Source of the DNA: Anaerolineae bacterium
GTDB taxonomy: Bacteria; Chloroflexota; Anaerolineae; Anaerolineales; UBA4823
NCBI GenBank assembly: GCA_003130835.1
Contig: QEXX01000028.1
Span: forward strand, 1 to 64,000
Length of the DNA stretch: 64,000 nt
Reading direction: 5' to 3'
Part shown: one piece after another, positions 48,707-58,656 of the stretch
How positions within the stretch are numbered: position 1 is the first letter of the stretch
Layout of the letters: each line of letters begins with the position of its first letter
Notes under the pieces: generated by a model
The model's database searches: none
What the model was told of the DNA's origin: nothing
Seen by the model: the letters and a program-made list of their open reading frames with translations, nothing else
Translations under genes and position numbers: made by a program

Positions 48707-49267
48707 ATGAAATGGTGGCGCCGCATTTTCATTAGCCTGTGGTTCTTGGGGTGGATTTTCTGGCAAGCAGGGGCTGGGGTGCAAATTGCAGCCGCCCAGA
48801 CGCCCAAGCCCGGCCAAGACGAAAGTTGTTTCAAATGCCATGCCAATCTATACCAGTTGCACGACAGCGGCAAATGGTATTGCCTGTGCGGCACTCGGGC
48901 GCGCTGTTCGTTTTGTCACGGCGGGGTGGTCGGCAGTGTCGATCTGGAACTTGCCCATCAAAACCTGATCGCCAATCCCATCCTGCAGAACCGTGCGGTT
49001 TGTCAGCAGTGTCACCCCCAAGATGCCGAACAGCGCATTGCCACGTTTATCGCCAAAGCGGGGGTCAAAACACCGCCTGCGCACGACCGCGTCGCCGTGG
49101 CGGCGGTGGGCAACGCAGGGGCACTGCCTGCTGCATTGCAGGAAAAGCCACCTTCGCCCTGGAAAACGGTGGCTTGGGTGGTCTTGGGGTTCGCCGCAGT
49201 GGGTGTGCTGGCCTTGGCTTGGCACTGCTACCGCTTAGACTGCTTGCGCAGACAATCCAACCCCTAA
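48707..49267 (+). CDS. Membrane-anchored triheme c-type cytochrome
   Basis: Signal peptide; CFKCH, CSFCH, CQQCH motifs; C-terminal TM helix. Confidence 0.8.
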   Translation: MKWWRRIFISLWFLGWIFWQAGAGVQIAAAQTPKPGQDESCFKCHANLYQLHDSGKWYCLCGTRARCSFCHGGVVGSVDLELAHQNLIANPILQNRAVCQQCHPQDAEQRIATFIAKAGVKTPPAHDRVAVAAVGNAGALPAALQEKPPSPWKTVAWVVLGFAAVGVLALAWHCYRLDCLRRQSNP

Positions 49268-49357
49268 AGGGGGTTTGCCTCTCAAGGGAAGACTGGACTA
49301 CAAGAAGAAAAAACCCTCCCCAAACTGGAGAGGGTGAGAGGAGAAAAAGCTGCTCCG

Positions 49358-50074
49358 CTAACGGGTTTGCAGACGGGCGCCGCCCAGATAGGCTGCCTTC
49401 ACGTGCTCGTTTTCGCGCAGCTCGGCTGCCGGGCCGTGAATAGCAATTTTCCCGGTTTCTAGGATATACCCGTAATTGGCAATGGCAAGCGCTTTACGGG
49501 CATTTTGTTCGACCAACAGGATCGAGACCTTTTCCTCTTCGTGGATTTTTTTGATGACGCGGAAGATCTCCTGCACGAGAATCGGCGCCAACCCCAAGGA
49601 TGGCTCGTCTAACAGCAAAATCTTGGGCTTGGCGATCAGCCCGCGCCCAATGGCAAGCATCTGCTGTTCCCCCCCCGAAAGGGTGCCAGCCAGTTGTTTG
49701 CGGCGCTGTTTCAGGATGGGGAACAGGGTGAAAATCCATTCTTTGGTCTCTTGAATTTGGCGCTCGCTCAATTTGTTGCGCACCCCCCAAGTGCCGATAT
49801 TCAGGTTTTCTTCTACGGTGAGGGTGGCAAAGACGCGCCGCCCTTCGGGGACGTGCGTTATGCCTTGCGATGCCAGTTGATGGGGCGGATATTTGCTTAA
49901 GTCCTGCCCCATCAGGCGCACCACACCGCTCTTGATTGGCACCAAACCCGAAATCACCTTCAACAAGGTGGTCTTACCGGCCCCGTTGGCGCCCAATACG
50001 GCGACGATGTCGCCTTCTTGGATCTCGAGCGAAACGCCTTTCAGCGCCTCCACCGCACCGTAAGCGACAACCAA
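49358..50074 (-). CDS. livF: Branched-chain amino-acid-type ABC ATPase
   Basis: LGANGAGKTTLLKVISGL...LSGGEQQMLAIGRGLIAKPKILLLDEPSLGLAP; true start probably slightly upstream. Confidence 0.9.
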   Translation of the reverse strand: MVVAYGAVEALKGVSLEIQEGDIVAVLGANGAGKTTLLKVISGLVPIKSGVVRLMGQDLSKYPPHQLASQGITHVPEGRRVFATLTVEENLNIGTWGVRNKLSERQIQETKEWIFTLFPILKQRRKQLAGTLSGGEQQMLAIGRGLIAKPKILLLDEPSLGLAPILVQEIFRVIKKIHEEEKVSILLVEQNARKALAIANYGYILETGKIAIHGPAAELRENEHVKAAYLGGARLQTR

Positions 50075-50102
50075 GTTTTCGACTGAAAGCAGTGCGTCTA
50101 TG

Positions 50103-51992
50103 TTACTCCTCCTTTCCCAGATACGCCTCGATGACGCGCGGGTTCTGGTAAATCTCTTGCGGCAACCCTTCGGCGATCTTGGCGCCCATGTCCATCACCG
50201 TCACCCAGTCGGAAATGCCCATCACCACATTCATGTCGTGCTCAATCAGGAACAGGGTAAAGCCCTCGGCGATCAAGGTTTTAAGGAACTCCATCAGTTC
50301 CTCGGTTTCCTTATCGTTCAAACCGGAGGAGGGTTCGTCGAGGATGAGCAGGGTCGGGCTGGTGGCTAAGGCGCGGGCAATTTCTAACAGGCGCTGTTTG
50401 CCGTAGGGCAAATTCTTCGCCAGCTCATTCCGAAATTCCCACAGCCCCACTTGGTGCAGGCGGTAGGCAGCCACCTCCAAGATGTGCCGCTCCTCGCGGC
50501 GCTGCTGTGGGGTGCGCAACACCGACGCCCACGTACCGCTATGCGCGTGGCAGTGCGGGCCCGACATGACATTTTCAATGCAGGTCAGGGACGGGAACAG
50601 GCGGATGTTTTGGAAGGTGCGGGCGATGCCTTTGGCGATCACCGCATGAGGCTTGAGGTTGGTGATGTCTTCGCCTTTGAAGATCACCTTGCCGCTGGTC
50701 GGACGGTAAATGCCAGTGATCACGTTGAACAGGGTAGTCTTCCCGGCTCCGTTGGGCCCGATCAGGGCGGTGATCTTGCCGCTGCGGATTTGCAAATCGA
50801 CGGCATTGACCGCCACCAAGCCGCCGAACTGCATGGTCAGGTTTTGGGTTTCCAGCACCACGCCGTTAGAGCCGTTTCCCGAGGCAGCCTTTACACCCGC
50901 AGCAGGAGAGGCTTTTTCTGTAACCGTCTTTTGGACAACCTCTTCGATAAAGGCATTTTCATCCTCGGGCAAATTCTTGATTCCCAAACCGCGCAGCCCA
51001 ACCCCTTCGCGGCGGCGGGGCAGGATGCCGCCCGGGCGGAAGATCATCATCACCACCAAGGCTGCTCCAAAGAACAGCAAGCGGTAGCTGGCAAATTGGC
51101 GGAAGATCTCCGGGAAGACAACGATGATCGCCGCACCCAAAATGTTGCCAGGAATCGACCCCAACCCGCCGAGCAGGACGATGACGAAGAAGAGCGCCGA
51201 ATCCATGAAGGTGAAGTTGGCCGGCGAGATGGTCATCATCTTAGAAGCATAGATATTGCCGGCTAAACCTGCCAGCGCAGCCCCTAACACAAAGGCAATC
51301 AGCTTATAGGAGCGCACATCGACGCCATTGGCTTCGGCAGCGATCTCATCCTCACGAATAAAATTCCACGCCCGACCGACGCGCGATTTCTGCAAGTTCA
51401 CCAAACCGACGATCACCAATCCAACGATGATCCACACATAGTAATAGAACTGCATTGGACTGCGCAGGGTAAAAAAGCCAAAATCGGGGTTACCGATGCC
51501 GGTGATGCCGTTGGCGCCGTTGGTTAAACCAAAGGGGTTATTCAAGGCTGCCAGACGGACGATCTCGCCGATGCCGATGGTGACGATACACAGATAGTCA
51601 CCGCGCAGATGGATGATCGGCGAGGTGACCAGATAGGCAAATGCGCCGGCCAGGATGGCGCTCAAAGGCAAGAGGACAATGATAGGAACTTTCAACTGGG
51701 TGTAAAGGATGCCGGTGGTATAGGCACCGATGGCGTAAAAGGCAGCGTGACCCAGATCGAACAGTCCCACTTCTCCCAAGACGATGTTCAAGCTCAGCCC
51801 CAGCAGCACATAAATCCCCACAAAAAAGCCAACATCAATCCAATAATTGTTGACAAAGGGCAAGAACGGATAAATCAGCAGAAGCAGGACGATCAATCCG
51901 ATCCAGACGAACGCCAAGCGGCCGGACCGCTCCGCCCTGTTCTGCTGGGCTTTCCAGAGACGTTGGGTGAGTTTCTGAGTGAAATCGCTCAT
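50103..51992 (-). CDS. Fused LivM permease and LivG ATPase
   Basis: N-terminal LivM-type TM domain; C-terminal LIGPNGAGKTTLFNVITGIYRPTSG...LLILDEPSSGLND. Confidence 0.92.
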   Translation of the reverse strand: MSDFTQKLTQRLWKAQQNRAERSGRLAFVWIGLIVLLLLIYPFLPFVNNYWIDVGFFVGIYVLLGLSLNIVLGEVGLFDLGHAAFYAIGAYTTGILYTQLKVPIIVLLPLSAILAGAFAYLVTSPIIHLRGDYLCIVTIGIGEIVRLAALNNPFGLTNGANGITGIGNPDFGFFTLRSPMQFYYYVWIIVGLVIVGLVNLQKSRVGRAWNFIREDEIAAEANGVDVRSYKLIAFVLGAALAGLAGNIYASKMMTISPANFTFMDSALFFVIVLLGGLGSIPGNILGAAIIVVFPEIFRQFASYRLLFFGAALVVMMIFRPGGILPRRREGVGLRGLGIKNLPEDENAFIEEVVQKTVTEKASPAAGVKAASGNGSNGVVLETQNLTMQFGGLVAVNAVDLQIRSGKITALIGPNGAGKTTLFNVITGIYRPTSGKVIFKGEDITNLKPHAVIAKGIARTFQNIRLFPSLTCIENVMSGPHCHAHSGTWASVLRTPQQRREERHILEVAAYRLHQVGLWEFRNELAKNLPYGKQRLLEIARALATSPTLLILDEPSSGLNDKETEELMEFLKTLIAEGFTLFLIEHDMNVVMGISDWVTVMDMGAKIAEGLPQEIYQNPRVIEAYLGKEE

Positions 51993-51995
51993 GGC

Positions 51996-52910
51996 TTACA
52001 CTTTCTCCGCCACTTTTTCTCCGATCAAGCCGGTTGGGCGGACGATCAAAATGATGATCAAGATGAGAAAGACAAAGACGTTCTTCCATGCCCCGGAGAC
52101 GAATCCCTCAAAGAGCGATTCGAGCAGCCCGAGCAGGATGCCGCCGATCATGGCGCCAGGGATATTGCCGATGCCGCCCATGATGGTCGCCGTAAAGGCT
52201 TTCAAGCCATACCCCCAACCCATGGTGAAGATGATGCGGCTGTAATTTAAGCCGGCAAACACCCCTGCCAGGGCGCCCAAGGCCGGACCGACCGAGAAAA
52301 CAAACAAGATGATCGAGCGGAAGTTAATGCCCATCAGGGTTGCCGTCTCGCGGTCCAGCGCCGTAGCGCGCACGGCAGCGCCGAAAAGCGTCTTCTCCAC
52401 GACATAGTAGATCAGCGCCATTAAGGTGAGCGAGACGATCAACGTAACCAGTTTGATGTCGGTCATATAGACCTCACCAAACAACCGAAAGGTGCCGGAC
52501 GGAATGCTGGTTTGGGGATAAGCCTGAAAGCGCGGCCCCCAAACAGCCATAATGCCATTCGAGATGAAGATCGACGCTCCCAGCGCCGAGACCACTAGCG
52601 GCAGGCGGCCGGCTTTGTACACCGGGCGGTAAGCCACCCGCTCGACCAACAAACCACCGATGGCAAGCCCCAGCATGGCGCCCAGAATGGCAACGACAAT
52701 GCCCCCCCACAGCCCAAAGGTGCGCGTCACCCAGCCCGAGCCGATCACCAAAATGGCATAACCAAGGTAACTGCCCAAGGTGAAGAAATCGCCATGGGCA
52801 AAGTTGATCAATTTCATCACCCCATACACCATGGAATAGCCCATGGCAACCAACGCATAGAAAGAGCCAATCGTCAAACCATTGGTGAGTTGCTCAAGGA
52901 GCAATTGCAT
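51996..52910 (-). CDS. livH: Branched-chain amino-acid-type ABC permease
   Basis: LTNGLTIGSFYALVAMGYSMVYGVMKLINFAHGDFFTLG. Confidence 0.93.
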   Translation of the reverse strand: MQLLLEQLTNGLTIGSFYALVAMGYSMVYGVMKLINFAHGDFFTLGSYLGYAILVIGSGWVTRTFGLWGGIVVAILGAMLGLAIGGLLVERVAYRPVYKAGRLPLVVSALGASIFISNGIMAVWGPRFQAYPQTSIPSGTFRLFGEVYMTDIKLVTLIVSLTLMALIYYVVEKTLFGAAVRATALDRETATLMGINFRSIILFVFSVGPALGALAGVFAGLNYSRIIFTMGWGYGLKAFTATIMGGIGNIPGAMIGGILLGLLESLFEGFVSGAWKNVFVFLILIIILIVRPTGLIGEKVAEKV

Positions 52911-52943
52911 CGAAAGCCTCCTTGCCGTTCAGAACCAAGATGG

Positions 52944-53013
52944 GCTCCCCTCTCCCGCAGGAGAGGGGAGCTTGCCCGCCCCGTTGATTCGCCTGAACGA
53001 AATTCGGGGCGGG
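52944..53013. promoter_or_regulatory. Two consecutive strong hairpins between livK and livH
   Basis: gctcccctctcc-cgca-ggagaggggagc (12 bp) and cccgccccg-N21-cggggcggg (9 bp). Confidence 0.65.
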
Positions 53014-53029
53014 AAATCATCGTCACGGT

Positions 53030-54193
53030 TTATTTGGGATAGTACACTTCCAGTTGACCTTGATCGTTGTAGATATAGGCATAGTACGGGATATCCTTGC
53101 GGTCACCGCGCTCGGTGAACATCAAGGGTCCGGTGATGCCTTTGGCGTCGGTCATGGTGCGCATGGCTTGCGCCACGGCATCCGGGTCAATCGTGCCGGC
53201 CTTGGCAATGGCAGCCACCAGGGCGTTCAAAGCATCGGCTGCATAGACAGCCCAGATGGAGCCGGGCAACTCGTTGTATTTCGCCTTGTAGGCATCCATG
53301 AACTCGATCGATTCAGGATAGCTGAGGAACTGCGGCATCGGCTCATTGAGGTGAATCGAGCCTTTAATCACATCCACACCGGCGATCTTCTCGAATTCGG
53401 GGGTTGGCACCGAGTTGTTGCCCACGAACAGCCCGGTGTAGCCAGCTTGGCGAGCTTGCTTCAGCAACAGGGCCGCTTCAGGGTAGTAGGCGGTGAAGAA
53501 CCACACATCGGGGTTGATCTCCTTGATCTGGCTGACCACGGCGGAATAATCGCTCTCGCCAGGGGTGATGGCATCGTAATAGACCAATTCCGCTTTACCG
53601 GCATCGATGTACGGTTGCAGGAATTTCTTGGCGTCTTCGGCAACGCCGCGCCCGTAGTCTTGGTTGTCGTGCATGATGGCAATGCGCTTGGCGCCGAGCA
53701 CCTCAACAGCAAACTTGGCAAAGAACTCGGATTGCGTGTCATCGCGCCCGGCGGTGCGGAAGAAGTAGGGGCGTTGTTTTTCCATGGTCAGGCGCACGGC
53801 CGTGCAGCCATAGCCAACCGAGACGACCTTATTGGCGTCGTACAGGTCGGCGGCCGGCGCGGTGACCGAGGAGCCGTAGGAGGCGATGACCTCTTTCAAA
53901 CCTTGCGAGATCAACTTTTGAGCCGCCAAGGCGCTGTCCTTGGGGTTTGAAGCGTCATCGGCAATGATGATCTCGATTTGTTTGCCCAATACGCCGCCCT
54001 TCTTGTTGATCAGCTCTTGGGCGACCTCCACCGATTGCTTTGCCCACTGACCTTCGGCAGCAAAGTCGCCGGTGAGCGGGGCTTGCAAGCCGATCTGGAT
54101 GGTCTGCGGCTCGGCTGGCTTTTGCTGGCAGGCCGCCAAAGCCATCGAGAGGGTCACAACGAGGACAAACACAAGACTCAATACTCTCTTCAT
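53030..54193 (-). CDS. livK: Branched-chain amino-acid-type ABC substrate-binding protein
   Basis: Lipobox MALAACQ; IQIGLQAPLTGDFAAEGQWAKQSVEVA. Confidence 0.92.
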   Translation of the reverse strand: MKRVLSLVFVLVVTLSMALAACQQKPAEPQTIQIGLQAPLTGDFAAEGQWAKQSVEVAQELINKKGGVLGKQIEIIIADDASNPKDSALAAQKLISQGLKEVIASYGSSVTAPAADLYDANKVVSVGYGCTAVRLTMEKQRPYFFRTAGRDDTQSEFFAKFAVEVLGAKRIAIMHDNQDYGRGVAEDAKKFLQPYIDAGKAELVYYDAITPGESDYSAVVSQIKEINPDVWFFTAYYPEAALLLKQARQAGYTGLFVGNNSVPTPEFEKIAGVDVIKGSIHLNEPMPQFLSYPESIEFMDAYKAKYNELPGSIWAVYAADALNALVAAIAKAGTIDPDAVAQAMRTMTDAKGITGPLMFTERGDRKDIPYYAYIYNDQGQLEVYYPK

Positions 54194-54254
54194 ACTTCTA
54201 CTCCTTTTGAACATTGAGGATAAAATAGAGTTTGTTCATCTGCCGCTTGGATAA

Positions 54255-55295
54255 TTAGCGCAGGATGAAACCATGCCGCAGGGGGTCTTGAGGGTCAATC
54301 AGCCATTCGCACACTCCCACAATGGAGGCACTCCCGCATACTTCGGGGATGACAGCCGGATAGGGCCCATACTGCACGGTCTCCACCACTTTGCCGCTGA
54401 AGGTCGTGCCGAGAATGCTTTCGATGGTGATGGGTTGACCTAAGCCGATCTCTTGCTTGGCATAGTGGAGCGCCAATCTGGCGCTGACGCCGGTGCCGGT
54501 CGGGGAACGGTCTACCTCGCCTTCGGCAAAGATACACACGTTGCGGCTGTGATGGGCGGGATCGTGGGCTTTGCCAACGAAAATCGTCCCGTAAAGGAAG
54601 CTCAGGTCTTCCTCGAAGGGATGCCGAATCGGCACCGCTTCCATGACGGCGTGTTTGATGCGCATGCCTAGGTCGATCAAGGTGCGGAAGTCTTTGGCTT
54701 CCAAGCCCACTCCCACCTCTTCGGCTTGCACAAAGGCGTAGAAGGCGCCGCCAAAGGCAATGTCGTAGCGCACTTCTCCCAAGCCGGGCACTTGCACGGT
54801 CTGATCGCTGAGATATACAAACGAAGGCACATTGTGAAAGGCAACCTCGCGCACGCGCCCATTCTGACGGTGAGCATAAGCGGTGATCAAACCGGCCGGA
54901 GCGTCAATCTTGACCACAGCCGGCTCGGCTTCTTTTTGAAGCAGGCCGCAATCCAGCAGCACGACCGTCATGCCGATGATGCCATGCCCGCACATGGTGC
55001 TGTAGCCCTCATTGTGCATAAAAATCACCCCCACATCGCTCTCCGCCGTGCTTGGTTCGGTGAGCAGCGCCCCGTACATATCGGCATGGCCGCGCGGCTC
55101 CCACATCAACGCCGTGCGCAGGGCATCCAGATTTTCTTTGATGTAACGCCGTTTTTCGAGAATGCTGCCTTTGGGGAGGGGAGGAAAGCCTTCGATGATG
55201 ACGCGCAGGGGTTCGCCGGCGGTGTGGGCATCAATGGTCTTAATGCGCATCCACTCTGCAGAAGGGGTCCATTCCAACTTCATCGGGTCATACAC
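54255..55295 (-). CDS. Proline racemase family, predicted trans-3-hydroxy-L-proline dehydratase (Cys/Thr type)
   Basis: STMCGHGIIG first catalytic Cys; second site DRSPTGTGVSAR has Thr in place of Cys. Confidence 0.82.
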   Translation of the reverse strand: MYDPMKLEWTPSAEWMRIKTIDAHTAGEPLRVIIEGFPPLPKGSILEKRRYIKENLDALRTALMWEPRGHADMYGALLTEPSTAESDVGVIFMHNEGYSTMCGHGIIGMTVVLLDCGLLQKEAEPAVVKIDAPAGLITAYAHRQNGRVREVAFHNVPSFVYLSDQTVQVPGLGEVRYDIAFGGAFYAFVQAEEVGVGLEAKDFRTLIDLGMRIKHAVMEAVPIRHPFEEDLSFLYGTIFVGKAHDPAHHSRNVCIFAEGEVDRSPTGTGVSARLALHYAKQEIGLGQPITIESILGTTFSGKVVETVQYGPYPAVIPEVCGSASIVGVCEWLIDPQDPLRHGFILR

Positions 55296-55674
55296 TCCTA
55301 AGGGAGAAACGGAAAAGTTGACGGTTGACGATCACACCATCAACCCAACCCCCTTGAAACAGCCAGACTGGGCAAGAAACAGGAATCATCAATTCATTGA
55401 CTCAGCCACGAACAGGATGGATAGCGTAGAGCATCCAATTCACGTTTCAGATCGCTTGTTTGAAAAACAGCCCTCCTTTCTGTGTCTTTCCACAAGTCGA
55501 AATGGATATCGTTTTGTCTGCGATACCGCTAAGATGCCGTCGATATCGTTGGTAACGTTGTTTGACCCCTGCCGAACAATCGACCGGTAAGCTGTGCTTA
55601 TTTTACATCGTTACAGGCATCTGTCAATGAAGGATGTCATGCTTCGAATAACGATAATGTGCATATTTTAGGGC

Positions 55675-57840
55675 TTAACGGCGCCCGCGCGGCTGCGGTT
55701 CGGGTCTGCCAGCCAGCTCTTCTGGGCGCGCTTTGCTCACCCGCACCACGGCTGCCTTGTATTCGGGGATTCGGGCTTGGGGGTCAAGCTGATCGTGAGT
55801 GAGCAAATTGGCTGCCGCTTCGCGAAAGTGGAAGGGGATAAAGACCACGCCGCGGTTGGTCTTATCGGTAACCTGGGCGCGCAACACAATGGAGGCGCGC
55901 CGGGAAGTCACCCGCACGGCATCGCCGTTTTCGATGCCCAAAGTGCTGGCATCGTGCGGATGAATCTCCACCAGCGGTTCGGGGTAGAGGTCGTCCATCC
56001 AGGAGTGGCGCGTCATCGTCCCCCCGTGCCAGTGTTCCAGCACCCGCCCGGTGCTGAGCACAAAAGGATACTCTTCGTCCGGCATCTCGGCGTTCGGCGT
56101 GTAGTCCAAGGGGTGGAACTTACCCCGCCCGCGCGGGAAGGTTTCGCTGAACAGGTAGGGCGTGCCCGGATGATTTTCATCCCAAACCGGGGTCTGCAAG
56201 CCCCCTTCGCGGTCGAGGCGCTCGTACGTAATGCCGCGGTATTCGGGCACCCCCTGCCGAATCTCTTCCATAATCTCAGCCGGATGGCGATAGTCCCAAT
56301 AGGCGCTCTGCTGGCGCCCCAATTTGCGTTCGATGCGCTTTGCCAGATCGCACAAGATTTGCCAATCGGGGCGCGCTTGACCGCGCGGCGGCAGGGCGCA
56401 CCGCACGCGCTGCACGCGGCGGTCGGTGTTGGTGAAGGTGCCGTCTTTCTCTGCCCACGAGACCGCCGGCAGAAACACATCCGCAAAAGCCCCCGACTCG
56501 TTGATAAACAAATCTTGGGCGACCAAAAATTCCAACTCGGTCATCTTTTGGCGGGTGTGGTTCAGGTTTGGCTCCGACATCATCGGGTTCTCGCCCATAA
56601 TGTACAGGGCACGCACCCCGTTCTCGCCCACGGCGCTGAGGATTTCGGTGGTGGTCAAGCCCAAGCGGCGGTTCAGCCCGCCCGCTTCCACATGCCACAG
56701 GCGTTCCCAACGACTGGCGTTCTGCTCGTCATCCACGCGCTGATAGCCCGGATAATGCCACGGCATGGCGCCCATGTCCGAAGCCCCTTGCACGTTGTTC
56801 TGCCCGCGCAAGGGATTCAACCCCGTGCCGCGCCGCCCAATGTGCCCGGTCAGCAGAGCCAGGTTGATTAGGCTCAGGGCGTTGGCTGTGCCGTGTGTTG
56901 ATTCGGGGATGCCCAGCGCCCAGTAAATTGCCCCGTTCTTTGCCGTGGCATACAGGCGCGCCGCTTGGATGATTAAGTCTTTGGACACGCCGCTGATCGC
57001 TTCGGCGACTTCGGGGGTGAATTTTTCCATCGAAGCTGCAAAGGCTTCAAAGTTCTCGGTGCGCTGTTCGATGAACTCGCGGTTGTACAAGCCCTCTTTG
57101 AGGATGACATGCGCCATCGCCGAAAAGAGCGGCACATCGGTGCCAGGTTTGAGGGGCAGGTATAAGGTGGCATAATCCACCATTTCGATGCGCCGCGGGT
57201 CCACCACGATCAGCTTGGCGCCGTATTTGCGCACGGCGGCTTTCATCTGTAAAGCGATGATCGGGTGGTTTTCGGTCGGGTTGGAGCCGGTCAGGATGAA
57301 CACATCGTTTTCGATCACTTCGGCGGCGGTGTTGCTCATTGCCGAAGAGCCGATCGCCATTTGCAAGGCGACCACGCTGGCGGCGTGACACAGGCGCGTA
57401 CAGTGATCGACGTTATTGGTGCGGAAGAGGGCGCGGAAGATCTTTTGCAGCAGGTAGTTATCCTCGTTGGTGGCTTTGGCGCAACAGTAAACCGCCAAGG
57501 CATCGCTGCCGTGCTTTTGATAGATGTCCACCAGGCGATCGGAAACCAGCTCCAGCGCTTCGTCCCACGACACGGGTTGCCATTCGTCTAGGTCAAAGGC
57601 TTGGGTGCGCTTGCCGGCGACTTGCGGCGTCTTGCGTATCAGCGGTGTGGTGATGCGGCGCGGGTGATAGAGAAAATCGGTGCCAAAGCGCCCCTTGACA
57701 CACAAATTGCCGTGATTGACCACCGAATCGAACGGGGCAGAAACATGGTAAATAAAATCGTCTTTGACGTGCAGTTCCAAGTTGCAACCAACCCCGCAGA
57801 ACGGGCAAACCGTGGGGACAATTCGATCCGGGCTGAGCAT
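55675..57840 (-). CDS. Formate dehydrogenase catalytic (molybdopterin) subunit
   Basis: CPFCGVGCNLEL...NLCVKGRFG; NNVDHCTRLCHA; molydopterin oxidoreductase fold motifs. Confidence 0.9.
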   Translation of the reverse strand: MLSPDRIVPTVCPFCGVGCNLELHVKDDFIYHVSAPFDSVVNHGNLCVKGRFGTDFLYHPRRITTPLIRKTPQVAGKRTQAFDLDEWQPVSWDEALELVSDRLVDIYQKHGSDALAVYCCAKATNEDNYLLQKIFRALFRTNNVDHCTRLCHAASVVALQMAIGSSAMSNTAAEVIENDVFILTGSNPTENHPIIALQMKAAVRKYGAKLIVVDPRRIEMVDYATLYLPLKPGTDVPLFSAMAHVILKEGLYNREFIEQRTENFEAFAASMEKFTPEVAEAISGVSKDLIIQAARLYATAKNGAIYWALGIPESTHGTANALSLINLALLTGHIGRRGTGLNPLRGQNNVQGASDMGAMPWHYPGYQRVDDEQNASRWERLWHVEAGGLNRRLGLTTTEILSAVGENGVRALYIMGENPMMSEPNLNHTRQKMTELEFLVAQDLFINESGAFADVFLPAVSWAEKDGTFTNTDRRVQRVRCALPPRGQARPDWQILCDLAKRIERKLGRQQSAYWDYRHPAEIMEEIRQGVPEYRGITYERLDREGGLQTPVWDENHPGTPYLFSETFPRGRGKFHPLDYTPNAEMPDEEYPFVLSTGRVLEHWHGGTMTRHSWMDDLYPEPLVEIHPHDASTLGIENGDAVRVTSRRASIVLRAQVTDKTNRGVVFIPFHFREAAANLLTHDQLDPQARIPEYKAAVVRVSKARPEELAGRPEPQPRGRR

Positions 57841-57852
57841 AGCGAAACCTCC

Positions 57853-58575
57853 TCAAACGTTGCGTGGCTCACGGCGACGGCGACCACTGCGTTCCGAACG
57901 CGTCATTTGCAGAATTTCATCGAGGCTATAACCGACTTCTAAGAGATGCTGACGTTTGAATTTCAACGCCCCGGTCGGGCAGACGCCGACACACTGCCCG
58001 CAGAAGACGCAGGTCGATTCGGGCATGGGCACTTCGTAAAAGGTGCTGATCTGCGTTTCATAGCCGCGCCCCTTGAAATTGATGGCATAGGTATATTGGG
58101 CGTCTTCGGCGCACACCTGCACACACCGCCAACACAACACGCATTTGGCGTAATCGCGGATATACATCGGGTTGTCATCAATCAGGGGCGGATGACGGGG
58201 TTCGGCTAAGGGAAAGCGCTGGCGGTCCACCCCATAGGCGGTTGCCATGGCTTCGATCTCAGGGGCTTCGGATAAATCCACCGTGGCGTAGAGCATCTCT
58301 AAAATCGTGCGCCGTGCCCGCTCTACCCGCTCGCTGCGGGTGTTGACCTGCATGTTTTCCTGCACGGTGGCAGTGCAAGCAGGCACTAACAGCCGCGCCC
58401 CTTTCACCTCCACCACGCAAATGCGGCACAAGGCGTTTGCCGTGCAGTAATCGTGGTAACAAATGGTGGGAATCTCGATGCCCACTTGCTGGGCAGCTTT
58501 TAGGATGGTGGTTCCGGCGGGGACATGCACCGGCAGGTTGTCAATGGTGAGATGAACGGTCGTTTGGTTTGTCAT
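57853..58575 (-). CDS. 2Fe-2S/4Fe-4S ferredoxin-type subunit (NuoG N-terminal/HoxU-like)
   Basis: [42 protein letters not shown]. Confidence 0.9.
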   Translation of the reverse strand: MTNQTTVHLTIDNLPVHVPAGTTILKAAQQVGIEIPTICYHDYCTANALCRICVVEVKGARLLVPACTATVQENMQVNTRSERVERARRTILEMLYATVDLSEAPEIEAMATAYGVDRQRFPLAEPRHPPLIDDNPMYIRDYAKCVLCWRCVQVCAEDAQYTYAINFKGRGYETQISTFYEVPMPESTCVFCGQCVGVCPTGALKFKRQHLLEVGYSLDEILQMTRSERSGRRRREPRNV

Positions 58576-58656
58576 ACACCTTTCCTCAAAGCGGGGGCTG
58601 AGTTAAGCTCGCCTCTCCCGACGTGGGAGAGGGGTTGGGGGTGAGGGCAACCTGCC

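Noticed and set aside
50451-51266. 271-aa plus-strand ORF
   Set aside because: Antisense to the fused LivM-LivG gene
53054-53950. 298-aa plus-strand ORF
   Set aside because: Antisense to the liv-type binding-protein gene with clear lipobox and family motifs
55777-56871. 364-aa plus-strand ORF
   Set aside because: Antisense to the formate dehydrogenase catalytic subunit
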